From an uncultured Acetatifactor sp. (GTDB lineage: Bacteria > Bacillota > Clostridia > Lachnospirales > Lachnospiraceae): a DNA stretch of 64,000 nt. The position numbers and the translations under genes were made by a program. The notes under the pieces are model-generated. The model did not search any database. It was not told where the DNA came from and worked only from the letters and a program-made list of their open reading frames with translations. The stretch spans positions 12,926 to 76,925 of the forward strand of contig CAKSAN010000015.1 of assembly GCA_934436435.1 (NCBI GenBank). The letters are read 5' to 3'. Position 1 is the first letter of the stretch. Every line of letters starts with the position of its first letter. Shown one piece after another: positions 51,864-60,535 of the stretch.

Positions 51864-53072
51864 ATGAAGAAATACTGTAAAGCAGTGGTAAACCTTGGCG
51901 TGGCATTTATTATATTGTTACTGGTTATTTTTCTGGTGCCGAAGATGCTGGTCTTTTTTTCACCGTTTGTGGCGGGCTGGATTATAGCATTGATTGCCAG
52001 CCCTCTGGTGCGTTTTTTTGAGGAAAAAGTCAAGATCAAGAGAAAAGCGGGAAGTGCTTTTGTCATTGTGGCGGTCATTGCACTGGTGGTACTGATCCTC
52101 TATCTGGTAGGTGCCAAACTGGTGGATGAGATCATGGGACTGATCGGTGCCCTGCCGGAGATCTGGGACAGTGCAGAGAATGATTTTGCCGATATTGGTC
52201 AGAATTTAAGCATTATTTATAACCGTTTTCCGGCGGATATACAGCAGAGTATTACGGATGTGATCAACCAGATCGGAAGTTATGTGGGAGATCTGTTAGG
52301 AAAGATCGGTACACCGACCATCAATGCAGTGGGCAATTTTGCCAAACAGTTGCCTTCCATTCTGATCGGCCTGATCATGGCATTGCTTTCTTCCTATTTC
52401 TTCGTAGCGGAGAGAGACCAGCTGGCGGCATGGTTCCGCAAGCATACTCCCGCGGAAGTACTGTCCTGGTATTATATGTTGAAACGCGGACTGATCAAAG
52501 CTGTGGGCGGTTATCTGAAGGCACAGCTGAAGATCGAAGTATGGATGTACCTGCTACTGGTCATCGGCCTGGCTATTTTACAGGTAGACTATTCTCTGCT
52601 GATCGCACTGGGAATCGCCTTTTTGGATTTTCTCCCCTTTTTCGGAACGGGAACGGTCATGGTACCCTGGGCCATCATCAAAATCTTAAGCTCGGACTAT
52701 AAGATGGCCATTGGATTGCTGATTATCTGGGGCATCGGACAGCTGGCCCGTCAGCTGATCCAGCCGAAGATCGTGGGAGATTCCGTGGGAATGCCTCCGT
52801 TACCGACTCTGTTCCTGCTCTACATAGGTTATAAGCTGGGAAGTGTTGTGGGAATGATCGTAGCGGTGCCCATCGGACTCATTGCCCTGACCATGTATCA
52901 GGAGGGCGCGTTCCAGACCACCAAGGACAGCGTGAGGATCCTGGTGGCGGGAATCAATCATTTCCGCAGGTTAAAGCCGGAGGATATGGATGAGGTGCGG
53001 CAGATGCAGGAGAGAGACCGCAGACGGAGCGAGGAACTGACCAGACAGGTCGAAGAGGAAGAGGAGAAATGA
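51864..53072 (+). CDS. AI-2E family transporter (TqsA/YdiK-like permease)
   Basis: The 402-residue protein has about eight membrane helices and the family's conserved second half (AQLKIEVWMYLLLVIGLAIL, and LGIAFLDFLPFFGTGTVMVP, and the terminal GDSVGMPPLPTLFLLYIGYK). Family members export small molecules, Na+ or autoinducer-2; which one applies here is unclear. The C-terminus is a charged cytoplasmic tail. The stop overlaps the start of truA (ATGA), so the genes are coupled. Confidence 0.9.
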   Translation: MKKYCKAVVNLGVAFIILLLVIFLVPKMLVFFSPFVAGWIIALIASPLVRFFEEKVKIKRKAGSAFVIVAVIALVVLILYLVGAKLVDEIMGLIGALPEIWDSAENDFADIGQNLSIIYNRFPADIQQSITDVINQIGSYVGDLLGKIGTPTINAVGNFAKQLPSILIGLIMALLSSYFFVAERDQLAAWFRKHTPAEVLSWYYMLKRGLIKAVGGYLKAQLKIEVWMYLLLVIGLAILQVDYSLLIALGIAFLDFLPFFGTGTVMVPWAIIKILSSDYKMAIGLLIIWGIGQLARQLIQPKIVGDSVGMPPLPTLFLLYIGYKLGSVVGMIVAVPIGLIALTMYQEGAFQTTKDSVRILVAGINHFRRLKPEDMDEVRQMQERDRRRSEELTRQVEEEEEK

Positions 53073-53809
53073 GAAATATCAGACTGCGATTGCAGTATGA
53101 AGGAACCAGATATCAGGGATGGCAGAAGCAGACCTCCACAGACAACACCATTCAGGGGAAAATGGAAGCACTTTTGACCAAAATGTGCGGAGAATCCATA
53201 GAGATCGCTGCCAGCGGAAGGACGGATGCCGGAGTGCATGCACTGGGGCAGGTGGCGAATTTCCATACGGAATCCCTTATGAGTACAGAAGAAATACTGG
53301 CATATTGCAACCGGTATCTTCCAGAGGACATTGCAGTGGTGGAGGTATCGGAAGCGGCTCCCAGATTTCACAGCAGACTGAATGCCACAGGGAAAAGATA
53401 CCGCTACCGTATTATCAACAGCGTGATTCCCAACGTATTCTGGCGGCGCTATGCCGTGGAGGAACCGGAAAGCCTGGATCTGGATGCCATGCGCAGATCG
53501 GCGGATCTTTTGCTGGGAGAACATGATTTCAAAGCATTTACTTCTGCCAAAAAGAGTAAGAAATCCACCATCCGCCGGATCGATGAGATCCGGATTGAGC
53601 AAAAAGGGGATCTGGTGGAATTTGTTTTTACCGGCAACGGATTTTTACATCACATGATCCGGATCCTGATGGGAACCCTTCTTGAAGTGGGAAAGGGGAT
53701 CCGCACTCCGGAGAGTATAACAGAGGTATTGGAATCCGGTGACAGAGCAAAAGCCGGACCGTTAGTGCCGGCCAGGGGACTGGTACTGGAAGAAGTTTTT
53801 TACACCTGA
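53069..53809 (+). CDS. truA: tRNA pseudouridine(38-40) synthase TruA
   Basis: The 246-residue enzyme converts uridines 38-40 of the tRNA anticodon arm. It starts IRLRLQYEGTRYQGWQKQ and has the catalytic Asp in ASGRTDAGVHALGQV, followed by RFHSRLNATGKRYRYRI and FLHHMIRILMGTLLEVG. It matches the family's length. Ribosome binding is within the end of the preceding gene (AGAGGAAGAGGAG). Confidence 0.96.
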   Translation: MRNIRLRLQYEGTRYQGWQKQTSTDNTIQGKMEALLTKMCGESIEIAASGRTDAGVHALGQVANFHTESLMSTEEILAYCNRYLPEDIAVVEVSEAAPRFHSRLNATGKRYRYRIINSVIPNVFWRRYAVEEPESLDLDAMRRSADLLLGEHDFKAFTSAKKSKKSTIRRIDEIRIEQKGDLVEFVFTGNGFLHHMIRILMGTLLEVGKGIRTPESITEVLESGDRAKAGPLVPARGLVLEEVFYT

Positions 53810-53830
53810 TGAAAGATAAGTGCAACTTTT

Positions 53831-53868
53831 TGCCCTGCAATTGCGTCTATACAATTGTAGGGCATTTT
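53831..53868 (+). terminator. Terminator of truA
   Basis: TGCCCTGCAATTG (53831-53843) pairs with CAATTGTAGGGCA (53852-53864, one G.U), followed by TTTT. Confidence 0.85.
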
Positions 53869-53891
53869 CATTGCCTGGGATGCCGACAACT

Positions 53892-53945
53892 AAATTATTC
53901 AGAGCCACGTTCGCAAAATTGCTCTTACAGAGCTCTGAATAGTTT
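53892..53945. repeat. Structured repeat with CTATTCAG ends, short copy B (54 bp)
   Basis: AAATTATTCAGAGC (53892-53905) and GCTCTGAATAGTTT (53932-53945) are inverted repeats with one mismatch. The interior CACGTTCGCAAAATTGCTC is the reverse complement of the strings next to the right end of copies A and C (TTTTGYGAATG). It looks like an internally deleted copy in inverted orientation. Confidence 0.7.
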
Positions 53946-54052
53946 ATAAAAATTTTAGAAATAGCATGCAGAAAGTATGCATTGACAGGATACGATAACA
54001 GTGGATAAGGCAGAGGGGCCTTTTCCCATACGAAAGGTGGAAGGTGCGGACC

Positions 54053-54751
54053 ATGGAAAAAAAGGTTGCAGTATACAATAATAATACAGGTGTGATAGAG
54101 ACAATGAGTTCCCTTCTGGCAGGAGAAGGTTTAAAAATGGTGGCCGTTACAGGAAGAGTGCAGTTGCAGGAAATGTTGAGAGCTCAGGAGATCCAGCTGC
54201 TGATGCTGGATGTGGAACTGGACGGCAAAGGCTGGGGAGAAGGGATCGAAATGATCCATGATATCCGCAATATGACCACGATTCCCATTATCATCATTTC
54301 CGCCCAGGGTGCGGAGACCGCTAAGATCATGGCACTGAATGCCGGAGCGGATGATTATGTGACGGTAGGATATAATCCTCTGGAATTACTGGCCAGAGTA
54401 AAATCCCAGCTTCGTCGGTATACCCAACTGGTGAACCTGTGCGAGAGCATTGACAAAATCTATCGGGTGGATGGACTGGAGATCAACGACAGAAACCGTA
54501 CGGTGACCGTAGACGGCCGGGAAGTGAAGATGACTCCCATCGAATATAAGATCCTGCGCCTTCTGGTACAGGAGAGGGGCAAGGTACTGTCCATCAGCCA
54601 GATCTACGAATCTATCTGGCATATGCAGGCCATTGGGGCAGATAATACCATTGCGGTTCATATCCGCCACATCCGGGAAAAGATCGAGAGCAATCCCAAG
54701 GAGCCCAGATATCTGAAAGTGGTATGGGGAACCGGCTATAAGGTAGGATGA
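54053..54751 (+). CDS. OmpR-type response regulator with an altered receiver active site
   Basis: The 232-residue protein has a receiver domain (1-120) and a winged-helix DNA-binding domain (about 135-232: VTVDGREVKMTPIEYKILRL, LSISQIYESIWH, VAVHIRHIREKI-like end). The phosphate-accepting Asp53 is present. The acidic metal-binding pair, however, is Asn (YNNN, residues 8-11), and the conserved Lys-Pro after YVT is Val-Gly (residues 105-106). Ordinary phosphorylation is therefore doubtful. No histidine kinase gene is adjacent. ATG 54053 is used, GTG 54044 is possible. Confidence 0.88.
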   Translation: MEKKVAVYNNNTGVIETMSSLLAGEGLKMVAVTGRVQLQEMLRAQEIQLLMLDVELDGKGWGEGIEMIHDIRNMTTIPIIIISAQGAETAKIMALNAGADDYVTVGYNPLELLARVKSQLRRYTQLVNLCESIDKIYRVDGLEINDRNRTVTVDGREVKMTPIEYKILRLLVQERGKVLSISQIYESIWHMQAIGADNTIAVHIRHIREKIESNPKEPRYLKVVWGTGYKVG

Positions 54752-54764
54752 AAATAGTTCATAG

Positions 54765-54797
54765 AAATGTCTTCTGCGAAAGCAGGGGACATTTTTT
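54765..54797 (+). terminator. Terminator of the response regulator gene
   Basis: AAATGTCTTCTGC (54765-54777) pairs with GCAGGGGACATTT (54782-54794) around a GAAA loop, followed by TTT. Confidence 0.8.
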
Positions 54798-54827
54798 GTC
54801 AAAGAAGCTATACGGGAACAGTGCGGC

Positions 54828-54856
54828 TTGACAAAATGATTTAAATATATTATTGT
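54828..54856 (+). promoter_or_regulatory. Predicted promoter of traX
   Basis: TTGACA (54828-54833) and TATTGT (54851-54856) are separated by 17 very AT-rich bases. Confidence 0.6.
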
Positions 54857-54901
54857 ATTAATTAAATAATACAAATATAAGGTTAAGAATGGAGCATAAG
54901 G

Positions 54902-55711
54902 ATGCAGATGGGAGAGACACAGACAAGGGGAATCAGCAGCGCAGTACTGAAAAATATTGCGGTGGTGACTATGTTGATCGATCACATAGGGGCGGTGATC
55001 GTGATGAGGTTATTGATTCAACGCGGGATATATACAGCCATGGTGAATCAGAAAGTGGATGCCTGGATGATACAAAACGGCTGGCTATATGGAAGCTATA
55101 TGGCAATGCGGATCATCGGAAGAATCGCATTCCCAATCTACTGTTTCCTGTTGGTGGAAGGCTTCCAGAAGACCCATAATGTGAAAAAATATCTGGGCAG
55201 GATGTTTTTATTTGCATTGCTGTCGGAGGTGCCGTTTGATCTGGCGCTCAGCGGTGAAGTGTGGTATGTGGAATACCAGAATGTATTTTTCACTCTTTTT
55301 ATCGGTCTGGCGGTGATCGCGGGGCTGAAACTGGTGGAAGAGCGCTTGGCGGGGAGCGGAAACGGGAAAAGAATTTTGCGGATCTGCTTATCCGCCGGTA
55401 TTATTATAGCAGGCTGTGCACTGGCACTGATTCTTAAGACAGATTATGACTTCCAGGGAGTCCTGGCAATCACCGTACTTTATCTGTTCCGCAACCGCAG
55501 GAAGGCGCAGGTCTGGGCCGGGGTGATTGCATTTTTACTGATGGGCGGTATGGAGATGATCGCGGCATTTTCTTTTCTTCTGATCTGGTTCTACAACGGA
55601 ACGAGAGGGAAACAGAATAAATATTTCTTCTACTTTTTCTACCCCGCGCATCTGCTGCTTTTGTGGCTGATCTGCGTGGCAATGGGAATTGCGGGAATTT
55701 CTGCCATATGA
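54902..55711 (+). CDS. TraX family membrane protein
   Basis: The 269-residue protein has about seven to eight membrane helices and the TraX signature near the N-terminus (LKNIAVVTMLIDHIGAVIVM), then RIIGRIAFPIYCFLLVEGF and LFALLSEVPFDLALSG. TraX acetylates F-pilin on the F plasmid, but chromosomal Firmicutes members stand alone and have no proven role; they resemble membrane acyltransferases. No conjugation gene lies near. AAGGATG leads directly to the ATG, so initiation may be weak. Confidence 0.88.
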   Translation: MQMGETQTRGISSAVLKNIAVVTMLIDHIGAVIVMRLLIQRGIYTAMVNQKVDAWMIQNGWLYGSYMAMRIIGRIAFPIYCFLLVEGFQKTHNVKKYLGRMFLFALLSEVPFDLALSGEVWYVEYQNVFFTLFIGLAVIAGLKLVEERLAGSGNGKRILRICLSAGIIIAGCALALILKTDYDFQGVLAITVLYLFRNRRKAQVWAGVIAFLLMGGMEMIAAFSFLLIWFYNGTRGKQNKYFFYFFYPAHLLLLWLICVAMGIAGISAI

Positions 55712-55782
55712 TGAAGGGAAGACCCACAGACAAAATGCGGTAACAATACGAAAACATACAGAAACATAAGGGGAGAACGGAT

Positions 55783-56601
55783 ATGGAGAACTGGAACAGG
55801 GAAAATGGTGATGAGGCAGAACTGATCCGGGTATGTGAACTTACGAAGACCTTTCGGCTGTCCGCAAAGCAGCGGAAGCTGGAACACAGTGAAGCAAAGA
55901 CGAAAACGGCAGTGGATCATGTGAGTTTTTGCGTAAAACAGGGTGAAGTGTTCGGCCTGCTTGGGCCTAATGGGGCGGGAAAGACCACGACACTGCGGAT
56001 GCTGGCGACATTGATACGGCCGGACAGCGGGGATGCCGTGTTATCCGGCAGCAGTGTTGTGACACAGCCGGAGGAAGTAAGACGCAGCATAGGATTTCTG
56101 ACCAGCGAATTGAAGCTGGAAGATTTTTTCACACCGGATTATCTGTTTGACTTTTTTTCGGAATTATATGGAATCCCGACGGAAAAAAGGAATGCCCGGA
56201 AAAATATGCTGTTTGAACGGTTCGGCATCCGGGAGTTTTCGCAGGTGCGCATCCGGGATCTGTCTACGGGAATGAAACAGAAGGTATCACTGGTGATCGC
56301 CATGGTGCAGGATCCGGAGATCATTATTTTCGATGAGCCTACCAACGGGCTGGACATCCTGACCGCAAAAGTGGTGACGGACTTTCTTCTGGATCTGAAG
56401 GAACAGGGCAAGACCATCATCGTATCCACCCATATCTTCAGCCTGGTGGAGAAGATCTGTGACCGTGTGGGGATCATTATCAACGGCCGGATGGCTGCCT
56501 GTGAGGATCTGCGGACGCTCTGCGGAGAGGAAAGCCTGGAGGACCGCTTTTTTGAGATCTACGAAGCTGTAAACGGGGAGGAAAAAGGCCATGACAAATA
56601 A
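55783..56601 (+). CDS. ABC exporter ATP-binding protein (NatA-like)
   Basis: The 272-residue ATPase has Walker A LLGPNGAGKTTTLRML (near 65), signature LSTGMKQKVSLVIA, Walker B IIIFDEPTNGLD and the H-loop VSTHIFS. It has an N-terminal insert (SAKQRKLEHSEAKTKTA) typical of NatA proteins, which energise Na+ extrusion. It overlaps the permease gene by 11 bases. GGGGAGAACGG precedes the ATG. Confidence 0.92.
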   Translation: MENWNRENGDEAELIRVCELTKTFRLSAKQRKLEHSEAKTKTAVDHVSFCVKQGEVFGLLGPNGAGKTTTLRMLATLIRPDSGDAVLSGSSVVTQPEEVRRSIGFLTSELKLEDFFTPDYLFDFFSELYGIPTEKRNARKNMLFERFGIREFSQVRIRDLSTGMKQKVSLVIAMVQDPEIIIFDEPTNGLDILTAKVVTDFLLDLKEQGKTIIVSTHIFSLVEKICDRVGIIINGRMAACEDLRTLCGEESLEDRFFEIYEAVNGEEKGHDK

Positions 56602-57772
56602 TACCATCACCGTGATGAAAAAGGAACTTGCCAGATTTTTCGGGGACAGGAGACTGGTGATCACCACACTGTTGCTTCCGGGACTCATGATCTATGTGGT
56701 GTACAGCTTTCTGGGGGGAGCCATGATGAAGACCATACTTCCCGAGGAGTCTTATGTGGCAAAGGCTTATGTAGTGGACATGCCGGACTCCCTAAGGGAA
56801 GAACTGCGGGGGCTTAGGGTGGACTGGCAGCAGGCGGACAGGGAACAGCTTACGGAGATCAAACAGGAGATCCGGGACAAACAGTCGGACGGCCTGGTGG
56901 TATTTCCCGGGGATTTTGACGAGGCTGTGAAAAGTTATCAGGTCACCAGCGGGGAACCGGCACCCAATGTGGAGATCTATTACAATTCCACGGAGACGGA
57001 ATCTAATCATTTTTATAATGAAGTATCGGAGATTCTGGAGGGATATGAGACATCGATAGCCAATAAGCTGGATATTAATGCAGGAGATTCCGTGTATTAT
57101 GACTGTGCCACCAGCAAAGATGCTACGGGGCAGATCTTTTCCATGATGATGCCCATGCTGCTTATGATGTTTTTGTACAGCGGCTGTATGTCCGTGGCAC
57201 CGGAGTCCATTGCAGGGGAAAAGGAGCGGGGCACCATAGCGACCCTGCTGGTAACCCCCATGAAGAGAAGTTCACTGGCGTTGGGCAAGGTGTTTTCACT
57301 GAGTATCATAGCCCTTCTGGCAGGCTGCTCCAGCTTCCTCGGAACCTTTGCGGCACTGCCGAAGATGATGGGCGGGGAACTGACCGGAGTGGATTCCTCG
57401 GTGTATGTGCCCATGGATTATGTGATGCTGCTTTTGATCATTTTGTCCACCGTGATGGTGTTGGTATCTGTGATCGCGCTGATTTCCGCGTTTGCCAAAA
57501 GCGTGAAGGAGGCGGCAACGACGGTGTCGCCGTTAATGATCGTGGTGACCTTTATCAGCTTAAGTCCCATGCTGAACCAGGGCGAGGGAGTTCCGCTGTA
57601 CCGGTATCTGATTCCGGTATATAACAGTGTGCAGTGCATGAACGGTATCTTCTCCTTTACCTATCAGCCGGTGGAAATACTGGTGACGGTGATCATGAAT
57701 CTGTGTATGGCGGGAGTGCTGGTATTCGGACTGACCAGAGCATTCCAGAGCGAGAAAGTGATGTTCGGGTGA
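56591..57772 (+). CDS. ABC exporter permease (NatB-like, ABC-2 type)
   Basis: The 393-residue protein has one N-terminal helix (about 21-42), an extracytoplasmic domain of about 130 residues, and five C-terminal helices with the conserved GEKERGTIATLLVTPMKRSS segment and PVYNSVQCMNGIF. This matches NatB of the NatAB Na+ exporter. Together with the overlapping ATPase gene it forms a complete ABC-2 exporter; Na+ or a toxic compound would be the substrate. Confidence 0.92.
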   Translation: MTNNTITVMKKELARFFGDRRLVITTLLLPGLMIYVVYSFLGGAMMKTILPEESYVAKAYVVDMPDSLREELRGLRVDWQQADREQLTEIKQEIRDKQSDGLVVFPGDFDEAVKSYQVTSGEPAPNVEIYYNSTETESNHFYNEVSEILEGYETSIANKLDINAGDSVYYDCATSKDATGQIFSMMMPMLLMMFLYSGCMSVAPESIAGEKERGTIATLLVTPMKRSSLALGKVFSLSIIALLAGCSSFLGTFAALPKMMGGELTGVDSSVYVPMDYVMLLLIILSTVMVLVSVIALISAFAKSVKEAATTVSPLMIVVTFISLSPMLNQGEGVPLYRYLIPVYNSVQCMNGIFSFTYQPVEILVTVIMNLCMAGVLVFGLTRAFQSEKVMFG

Positions 57773-57815
57773 GAGCCGCGCTATTGACTACAAGGCAGTT
57801 AGTGTGTACAATGAT

Positions 57816-57964
57816 AACTATTCAGAGCAACGCAAATTCGGGCAAAAGATCGTCGAATACTCGTATTCGTAAGATCTTGTGATCGAATTTATGTTACGAA
57901 GTAACTTCATGAGCAAAAAGGAAGCACCGTTGGGGCGATTTTGCGAATGGTGCTCTGAATAGAG
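57816..57964. repeat. Structured repeat with CTATTCAG ends, copy C (149 bp)
   Basis: CTATTCAGAGCA (57818-57829) is a perfect inverted copy of TGCTCTGAATAG (57951-57962). Inside are AAGATCGTCGAATAC paired with GTATTCGTAAGATCTT, and GTTAC-gaa-GTAAC, then CATGAGCAAAA and GCGATTTTGCGAATG. The layout (ends, hairpin with CGAATA/TATTCGTAAG, second hairpin, ATGAGCAAAA, right end) parallels copy A. Confidence 0.75.
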
Positions 57965-57983
57965 AAAACGGAGGAAATAATAC

Positions 57984-59126
57984 ATGCAACTGCCTATTTT
58001 TGAGAAATACATTGATGAACTGATTGAGAAGAGTACTCTGGATGTCCCGGCCTGGAACATTGAGAAGGCCAGAGAGGGGAAAGCTGCCGGATGGAATTAC
58101 ATCGACGGCTGCATGATCCTGGCACTTTTAGAGATCTACAGTGCCACCGGAGAGAAGAAGTATTACGAATTCGCAGATGCATTTATTGACCACAGAGTAC
58201 AGGAAGACGGCACCATCACCAAGTATTCCGTGGAAGAATATAATATTGACAATGTCAATGCGGGCAAGACCCTGTTCGCATTGTATGCCCTGAACGGCAA
58301 GGAAAAATACCGCAAAGCCATCGACCTGATCTACAGTCAGGTAGAAAACCAGCCCCGCACTGAAGAGGGTAACTTCTGGCATAAGAAGATCTACCCCAAT
58401 CAGGTATGGCTGGACGGCATGTACATGGGACAGCCCTTCTACATGGAGTATGAGACCAAATTCGATGACAAGAAGCACTACGATGACATTTTCCATCAGT
58501 TTGCCAATGTCGTAAAGTATATGAGGGATCCCAAGACCGGATTGTATTATCATGGATACGATGCTTCGAGGAAAGCTTTCTGGTGTGACAAAGAGACCGG
58601 TCTTTCCCAGAATTTCTGGCTGAGAGCCCTGGGTTGGTATTCCATGGCACTGTTAGATACCCTGAGCAAATGTGAGCCGGGAGAAACGTATCAGGCAGAG
58701 TATGACAATTTGAAGAAGGTATTCGTGGATCTGATCGATTCCATGTTAAAGTTCCAGGATGAGAGCGGCATGTGGTACCAGCTTCCCGCACTGGGCGGCA
58801 GAGAGCCGAACTATTTAGAGACCAGCGGAAGTGCGATCATGGCTTATTCTCTGCTTAAGGGTGTGAGACTGGGATTTTTACCGGAGTCTTACAGAACCTA
58901 TGGATTGAAGGCATTTCAGGGAATCTGTGACCGCTATCTGAAGGAGAAGGACGGACATTTAAGCCTCGGCGGTATCTGTCTCGTAGCAGGACTGGGACCG
59001 GAAGATAACCGTCGCCGTGACGGCAGCTTCGCGTATTATATGTCTGAGCCCATCGTGGAAGATGATGCCAAGGGTGTGGGACCGCTGCTTCTGGCTTACA
59101 CCGAGATGAGAAGACTGGATGACTAA
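57984..59126 (+). CDS. Glycoside hydrolase family 88/105 unsaturated glucuronyl/rhamnogalacturonyl hydrolase
   Basis: The 380-residue intracellular enzyme has the (alpha/alpha)6-barrel family motifs: DGCMILALLEIYSATGEKKY, VWLDGMYMGQPFYMEYE (catalytic Asp in WLDG), LSQNFWLRALGWYSMALLDT and YLETSGSAIMAYSLLKGVRL. These enzymes remove the unsaturated uronic acid left by pectin lyases. No signal peptide and no transporter are present nearby, so substrate must be imported elsewhere. GGAGGAAATAAT precedes the ATG. Confidence 0.92.
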   Translation: MQLPIFEKYIDELIEKSTLDVPAWNIEKAREGKAAGWNYIDGCMILALLEIYSATGEKKYYEFADAFIDHRVQEDGTITKYSVEEYNIDNVNAGKTLFALYALNGKEKYRKAIDLIYSQVENQPRTEEGNFWHKKIYPNQVWLDGMYMGQPFYMEYETKFDDKKHYDDIFHQFANVVKYMRDPKTGLYYHGYDASRKAFWCDKETGLSQNFWLRALGWYSMALLDTLSKCEPGETYQAEYDNLKKVFVDLIDSMLKFQDESGMWYQLPALGGREPNYLETSGSAIMAYSLLKGVRLGFLPESYRTYGLKAFQGICDRYLKEKDGHLSLGGICLVAGLGPEDNRRRDGSFAYYMSEPIVEDDAKGVGPLLLAYTEMRRLDD

Positions 59127-60440
59127 ATGAAGTCAGGCGGAATGATGAAGAACGATAACAGAAATGATAGAAGAACATCTGGGTCCGGAACTGCGAAAGG
59201 CACCGGAAGCGTTGGAAAGGCAAAAGCACCGGCAGGCAAAGGAAACAAGGCGCCCGGAGGACAGGGACGGGAAAAGGCGGCTGTGAAAAAGAAGAGCGGC
59301 ATCTGTCCGGTAGCCGACAAATGCGGCGGATGCAGCTGGATCAATCAGCCGTATGCGGAACAACTGAAGAAGAAAGAAAAGCAATTAAAGGAGCTTCTGG
59401 CTCCTTTTTGCAAGATTGAGGGTGTCATCCCCATGGAGCATCCCGAGCATTACCGGAATAAGGTGCATGCGGTATTCGGCGAGAACCGGTATCACGATGC
59501 CATTTCCGGGATTTATGAGCAGAAGAGCCATCGGATCGTTCCTGTGGACAGCTGCCTGATCGAGAATGCCAAAGCGGATGAGATCATCGTCTCCATAAGA
59601 GGGCTGCTGAAGTCTTTTCATATCCGCCCTTACAATGAGGACACCGGGTATGGACTGCTGCGCCATGTTCTGATCCGTACGGGGCATGTCACCGGACAGA
59701 TCATGGTAGTACTGGTACTGGCTTCCCCGATCCTGCCCTCCAAGAATAATTTTGTGAAGGCACTACTGAAACTGCACCCGGAGATCACCACCGTGGTCAT
59801 CAATGTCAACAACCGCAATACCAGTATGGTACTGGGTGACAAGGAGCATGTGATCTACGGCAAAGGCTATATTGAGGATGAATTGTGCGGAAAGCGTTTC
59901 CGGATTTCTCCCAGATCTTTTTATCAGGTGAATCCGGTACAGACCGAAATCCTCTACGGAAAAGCGCTGGAGTATGCAGGACTTACCGGCAAAGAGACCG
60001 TAGTGGATGCTTATTGCGGCACCGGAACCATCGGCATGATCGCCAGTGACAAGGCTGGCAAGGTCATCGGCGTGGAACTGAATGCCGACGCCGTCAGGGA
60101 CGCCCGCAGCAATGCCAAAGCCAATCAGATCCGCAACATCCAGTTCTACCAGAACGACGCCGGGAAATTCCTCGTGGAAATGGCCGGGCAGGGCGCGAAG
60201 GTCGATGTAGTCCTGATGGATCCCCCCAGAAGCGGCAGCACCGAAGAGTTCATGAGCTCCGTAGTCCAGATCGGCCCCAAGAAAATCGTCTACGTCTCCT
60301 GCAATCCCGAGACACTGGTCAGGGACCTGAAGTATTTTAAGAAAAAGGGCTACCGCGTGGCGAAAGGCGTGGGGGTGGATATGTTCCCGTTCACCGAGAG
60401 CCTGGAAGCCGTTACCTTACTGGTCCGGCAGAAGAAGTAA
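59127..60440 (+). CDS. RlmD/RumA-type 23S rRNA (uracil-C5)-methyltransferase with a basic N-terminal extension
   Basis: The 437-residue enzyme has iron-sulfur cysteines (CPVADKCGGCSW near residue 60, and DSCLIEN near 142), the SAM motif VVDAYCGTGTIGMIAS near 292, the catalytic NPPRSG-like MDPPRSGST and the nucleophile Cys in YVSCNPETLVRD. Residues 1-57 are a Lys/Gly/Ala-rich stretch in place of the TRAM domain of many relatives. The ATG follows the preceding stop without a gap; ATG 59142 is also possible. It methylates U1939 or a similar uridine of 23S rRNA or tRNA. Confidence 0.92.
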   Translation: MKSGGMMKNDNRNDRRTSGSGTAKGTGSVGKAKAPAGKGNKAPGGQGREKAAVKKKSGICPVADKCGGCSWINQPYAEQLKKKEKQLKELLAPFCKIEGVIPMEHPEHYRNKVHAVFGENRYHDAISGIYEQKSHRIVPVDSCLIENAKADEIIVSIRGLLKSFHIRPYNEDTGYGLLRHVLIRTGHVTGQIMVVLVLASPILPSKNNFVKALLKLHPEITTVVINVNNRNTSMVLGDKEHVIYGKGYIEDELCGKRFRISPRSFYQVNPVQTEILYGKALEYAGLTGKETVVDAYCGTGTIGMIASDKAGKVIGVELNADAVRDARSNAKANQIRNIQFYQNDAGKFLVEMAGQGAKVDVVLMDPPRSGSTEEFMSSVVQIGPKKIVYVSCNPETLVRDLKYFKKKGYRVAKGVGVDMFPFTESLEAVTLLVRQKK

Positions 60441-60478
60441 CTGGAAAGTCAGTTTGGTGTAAATAGTACAAAAATGAT

Positions 60479-60535
60479 AAATTCCGTACAAAAAAGTTCT
60501 TAAATCAGAAATTTTTGTACGGAATTTCTTTTATT
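60479..60535 (+). terminator. Terminator of the methyltransferase gene
   Basis: AAATTCCGTACAAAAA (60479-60494) pairs perfectly with TTTTTGTACGGAATTT (60512-60527), followed by CTTTTATTT. It could work in both directions. Confidence 0.85.

Noticed and set aside
54902..55711. Conjugative element signalled by TraX
   Set aside because: No relaxase, type IV secretion or integrase gene lies nearby. Chromosomal TraX homologues are common in Firmicutes without conjugation genes.
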